From: Nansenia antarctica
Lineage: Eukaryota > Chordata > Actinopteri > Argentiniformes > Microstomatidae
Assembly: GCA_963989245.1 (NCBI GenBank)
Contig: CAXDII010000632.1
Span: 62,001 to 126,000, forward strand
Direction: 5' to 3'
DNA: 64,000 nucleotides
Shown piece by piece: positions 60,996-64,000 of the stretch (position 1 is its first letter; each line of letters opens with the position of its first letter). A program made the position numbers and the translations under genes. The notes beneath the pieces are model-generated. The model did no database searches and was not told where the DNA came from. It saw only the letters and a list, made by a program, of their open reading frames with translations.

Positions 60996-63163
60996 GCCTT
61001 TCACGAGCACATTTTGACTTGTTGTTGAATAATCCTATAATGTAACTCTAAATGACAATCAGAGCAACTTGAATTGGGTGTGTGCAGCCTTTTGCTCAAA
61101 AGTGATCAACGTTTCGTTTTCGGAGTCTCTTTAGACAATCTCTTCGAGAGCTGTTTTCAGTCATTAACAGAGCTGTTCTGAAAGTGTCCAAGCGGCCTGT
61201 TCTTAGAGTGGACTGTTTTTTGCATTCGTTCTCAAGTTATATCAAACTATCAAAGTGTTGTTTTCTGCCTTTCACGAGCACATTTTGACTTGTTGTTGAA
61301 TAATCCTATAATGTAACTCTAAATGACAATCAGAGCAACTTGAATTGCGTGTGTGCAGCTTTTTGCTCAAAAGTGATCAACGTTTCGTTTTCGGAGTCTC
61401 TTTTGACAATCTCTTCGAGAGCTGTTTTCAGTCATTAACAGAGCTGTTCTGAAAGTGTCCAAGCGGCCTGTTCTTAGAGTGGACTGTTTTTTGCATTCGT
61501 TCTCAAGTTATATCAAACTATCAAAGTGTTGTTTTCTGCCTTTCACGAGCACATTTTGACTTGTTGTTGAATAATCCTATAATGTAACTCTAAATGACAA
61601 TCAGAGCAACTTGAATTATGTGTGTGCAGCCTTTTGCTCAAAAGTGATCAACGTTTCGTTTTCAGAGTCTCTTTTGACAATCTCTTCGAGAGCTGTTTTC
61701 AGTCATTAACAGAGCTGTTCTGAAAGTGTCCAAGCGGCCTGTTCTTAGAGTGGACTGTTTTTTGCATTCGTTCTCAAGTTATATCAAACTATCAAAGTGT
61801 TGTTTTCTGCCTTTCACGAGCACATTTTGACTTGTTGTTGAATAATCCTATAATGTAACTCTAAATGACAATCAGAGCAACTTGAATTGCGTGTGTGCAG
61901 CCTTTTGCTCAAAAGTGATCAACGTTTCGTTTTCAGAGTCTCTTTTGACAATCTCTTCGAGAGCTGTTTTCAGTCATTAACAGAGCTGTTCTGAAAGTGT
62001 CCAAGCGGCCTGTTCTTAGAGTGGACTGTTTTTTGCATTCGTTCTCAAGTTATATCAAACTATCAAAGTGTTGTTTTCTGCCTTTCACGAGCACATTTTG
62101 ACTTGTTGTTGAATAATCCTATAATGTAACTCTAAATGACAATCAGAGCAACTTGAATTGCGTGTGTGCAGCCTTTTGCTCAAAAGTGATCAACGTTTCG
62201 TTTTCGGAGTCTCTTTTGACAATCTCTTCGAGAGCTGTTTTCAGTCATTAACAGAGCTGTTCTGAAAGTGTCCAAGCGGCCTGTTCTTAGAGTAGACTGT
62301 TTTTTGCATTCGTTCTCAAGTTATATCAAACTATCAAAGTGTTGTTTTCTGCCTTTCACGAGCACATTTTGACTTGTTGTTGAATAATCCTATAATGTAA
62401 CTCTAAATGACAATCAGAGCAACTTGAATTGCGTGTGTGCAGCCTTTTGCACAAAAGTGATCAACGTTTCGTTTTCAGAGTCTCTTTTGACAATCTCTTC
62501 GAGAGCTGTTTTCAGTCATTAAAAGAGCTGTTCTGAAAGTGTCCAAGCGGCCTGTTCTTAGAGTGGACTGTTTTTTGCATTCGTTCTCAAGTTATATCAA
62601 ACTATCAAAGTGTTGTTTTCTGCCTTTCACGAGCACATTTTGACTTGTTGTTGAATAATCCTATAATGTAACTCTAAATGACAATCAGAGCAACTTGAAT
62701 TGCGTGTGTGCAGCCTTTTGCTCAAAAGTGATCAACGTTTCGTTTTCGGAGTCTCTTTTGACAATCTCTTCGAGGGCTGTTTTCAGTCATTAACAGAGCT
62801 GTTCTGAAAGTGTCCAAGCGGCCTGTTCTTAGAGTGGACTGTTTTTTGCATTCGTTCTCAAGTTATATCAAACTATCAAAGTGTTGTTTTCTGCCTTTCA
62901 CGAGCACATTTTGACTTGTTGTTGAATAATCCTATAATGTAACTCTAAATGACAATCAGAGCAACTTGAATTGCGTGTGTGCAGCCTTTTGCTCAAAAGT
63001 GATCAACGTTTCGTTTTCGGAGTCTCTTTTGACAATCTCTTCGAGAGCTGTTTTCAGTCATTAACAGAGCTGTTCTGAAAGTGTCCAAGCGGCCTGTTCT
63101 TAGAGTGGACTGTTTTTTGCATTCGTTCTCAAGTTATATCAAACTATCAAAGTGTTGTTTTCT
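60996..63163 (+). repeat. 8-unit HOR (family I), copy 2, 2,168 bp
   Basis: Order: C82G+T138A (60996); C94T (61267); G81A+C82T+A127 without T19G (61538); A127 (61809); G215A (62080); T101A+A127+A173 (62351); A154G (62622); G127 (62893). It has one unit fewer than copy 1 because the third and fourth units of that copy are replaced by a single fused unit at 61538. Confidence 0.93.
61538..61808 (+). repeat. Unit 228, chimera across an exchange junction
   Basis: In copy 1 the third unit (59099) has T at offset 19 and T at 73, and the fourth (59370) has G at 19, C at 73 and the G81A+C82T pair. This unit has T at 19, C at 73 and G81A+C82T. It therefore equals the left end of the third unit joined to the right part of the fourth, with the switch between offsets 19 and 73 (about 61556-61610). 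Exactly 271 bases are lost, which keeps the phase of the array. Confidence 0.85.
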
Positions 63164-63976
63164 GCCTTTCACGAGCACATTTTGACTTGTTGTTGAATAA
63201 TCCTATAATGTAACTCTAAATGACAATCAGAGCAACTTGAATTGGGTGTGTGCAGCCTTTTGCTCAAAAGTGATCAACGTTTCGTTTTCGGAGTCTCTTT
63301 AGACAATCTCTTCGAGAGCTGTTTTCAGTCATTAACAGAGCTGTTCTGAAAGTGTCCAAGCGGCCTGTTCTTAGAGTGGACTGTTTTTTGCATTCGTTCT
63401 CAAGTTATATCAAACTATCAAAGTGTTGTTTTCTGCCTTTCACGAGCACATTTTGACTTGTTGTTGAATAATCCTATAATGTAACTCTAAATGACAATCA
63501 GAGCAACTTGAATTGCGTGTGTGCAGCTTTTTGCTCAAAAGTGATCAACGTTTCGTTTTCGGAGTCTCTTTTGACAATCTCTTCGAGAGCTGTTTTCAGT
63601 CATTAACAGAGCTGTTCTGAAAGTGTCCAAGCGGCCTGTTCTTAGAGTGGACTGTTTTTTGCATTCGTTCTCAAGTTATATCAAACTATCAAAGTGTTGT
63701 TTTCTGCCTTTCACGAGCACATTTTGACTTGTTGTTGAATAATCCTATAATGTAACTCTAAATGACAATCAGAGCAATTTGAATTGCGTGTGTGGAGCCT
63801 TTTGCTCAAAAGTGATCAACGTTTCGTTTTCGGAGTCTCTTTAGACAATCTCTTCGAGAGCTGTTTTCAGTCATTAACAGAGCTGTTCTGAAAGTGTCCA
63901 AGCGGCCTGTTCTTAGAGTGGACTGTTTTTTGCATTCGTTCTCAAGTTATATCAAACTATCAAAGTGTTGTTTTCT
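63164..63976 (+). repeat. Family I, copy 3, first three units
   Basis: C82G+T138A (63164), C94T (63435), C73T+C90G+T138A (63706). The intact third unit shows that this copy is of the full 9-unit type rather than the shortened 8-unit type, although the next unit does not continue as expected. Confidence 0.9.
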
Positions 63977-64000
63977 GCCTTTTACGAGCACATTTTGACT
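63977..64000 (+). repeat. Unit 237, partial, C7T type
   Basis: The last 24 bases are the start of another unit and carry C7T with T at offset 19. In family I copy 1 the fourth unit has C7 and T19G, so the family I order is already broken here. The array continues past the window. Confidence 0.9.

Larger units (their letters stand above)
1..64000. repeat. 271-bp satellite DNA array, 236 units plus a fragment
   Basis: The window is a continuous tandem array in one orientation. Unit starts step by 271 (1, 272, 543, 814, 1085 ...). Exceptions are 18 units of 273 bp with a TG insertion (starts 2169, 4881, 6780, 7595, 9223, 12206, 13021, 13836, 16274, 18173, 22511, 27392, 28478, 32541, 34440, 35526, 37963, 48803), 8 units of 269 bp (26310, 29835, 31459, 36070, 36881, 39049, 49347, 53139), a 268-bp unit (14380), a 273-bp unit with two other insertions (24139) and a 272-bp unit (25225). 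These sum exactly to the last unit start at 63977. Units mostly differ by 0-4 bases. No gene fits: all six frames hit stops within a unit, open stretches stay near 50 codons or less, and the 271-bp period shifts frame each unit. Such arrays are typical of eukaryotic heterochromatin; the chromosomal location is inference. Confidence 0.98.

Noticed and set aside
1..64000. Protein-coding tandem repeat (for example a silk or mucin-like gene)
   Set aside because: All six frames of the unit contain stops, open stretches stay near 50 codons or less, and 271 is not a multiple of 3 so the frame changes every unit.
1..64000. CRISPR array
   Set aside because: There are no spacers; the entire 271 bp is repeated with only point variants.
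1..64000. Ribosomal intergenic-spacer subrepeats
   Set aside because: No rRNA gene is seen in 64 kb; spacer subrepeat blocks are normally far shorter and interrupted by rRNA genes. Not strictly excluded without flanking sequence.
1..64000. Telomeric repeats, transposable elements or tRNA genes inside the array
   Set aside because: None seen; every base is assignable to the 271-bp unit.

Overview
The whole 64 kb window is one uninterrupted head-to-tail satellite DNA array. The repeating unit is 271 bp. Counted from the first base (GCCTTTC...), there are 236 complete units and a 24-base fragment of unit 237. All units lie in the same orientation. I see no unique sequence, no gene, no RNA gene, no mobile element and no array edge. 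The count closes exactly: 236 x 271 = 63,956, and the complete units span 63,976 bases. The 20-base excess equals 18 units of 273 bp carrying a TG insertion (+36), 8 units of 269 bp lacking two bases (-16), one 268-bp unit (-3), unit 90 (+2) and unit 94 (+1). The unit is 38.7% G+C with a strong T over A skew on this strand (100 T, 66 A). It has stops in all six frames, and 271 is not a multiple of 3.

A pure non-coding array of this size with higher-order repeat (HOR) structure points to a eukaryotic nuclear chromosome: centromeric, pericentromeric, subtelomeric or other heterochromatin. I do not recognise the satellite and cannot name the organism. Both window ends lie inside the array, so the true array is longer.

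Units differ by only about 0-4 bases, but the differences recur in order and define HORs. Positions within a unit are called 'offsets'. Main markers are G127/A127, C173/A173, a TG insertion after offset 220, T222G, T18G, T19G, C7T and loss of two bases at about 81-83. Layout: (1) 1-14379, a 10-unit HOR of 2,712 bp in two near-perfect copies, then rearranged derivatives and a trimer expanded three times; (2) 14380-24138, related 9-, 7- and 6-unit HORs marked by T222G; (3) 24139-39317, mixed short HORs of 3, 4, 7 and 8 units marked by T19G and the two-base deletion; (4) 39318-48531, five HOR copies of 8, 8, 7, 4 and 7 units, each closed by an A127/A173 unit followed by an A127 unit; (5) 49076-56659, a 14-unit HOR of 3,792 bp in two copies that differ at one base by eye; (6) 58557 to the end, a 9/8-unit HOR built from units rich in private variants.

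The pattern is what repeated unequal exchange, segmental amplification and short conversion tracts produce. Unit 228 preserves an exchange junction that can be placed within about 55 bp. Nothing here is an operon or protein system. The interest lies in the nested, length-variable HOR architecture, in CpG-linked variants, and in short dyads and promoter-like words carried by nearly every unit.
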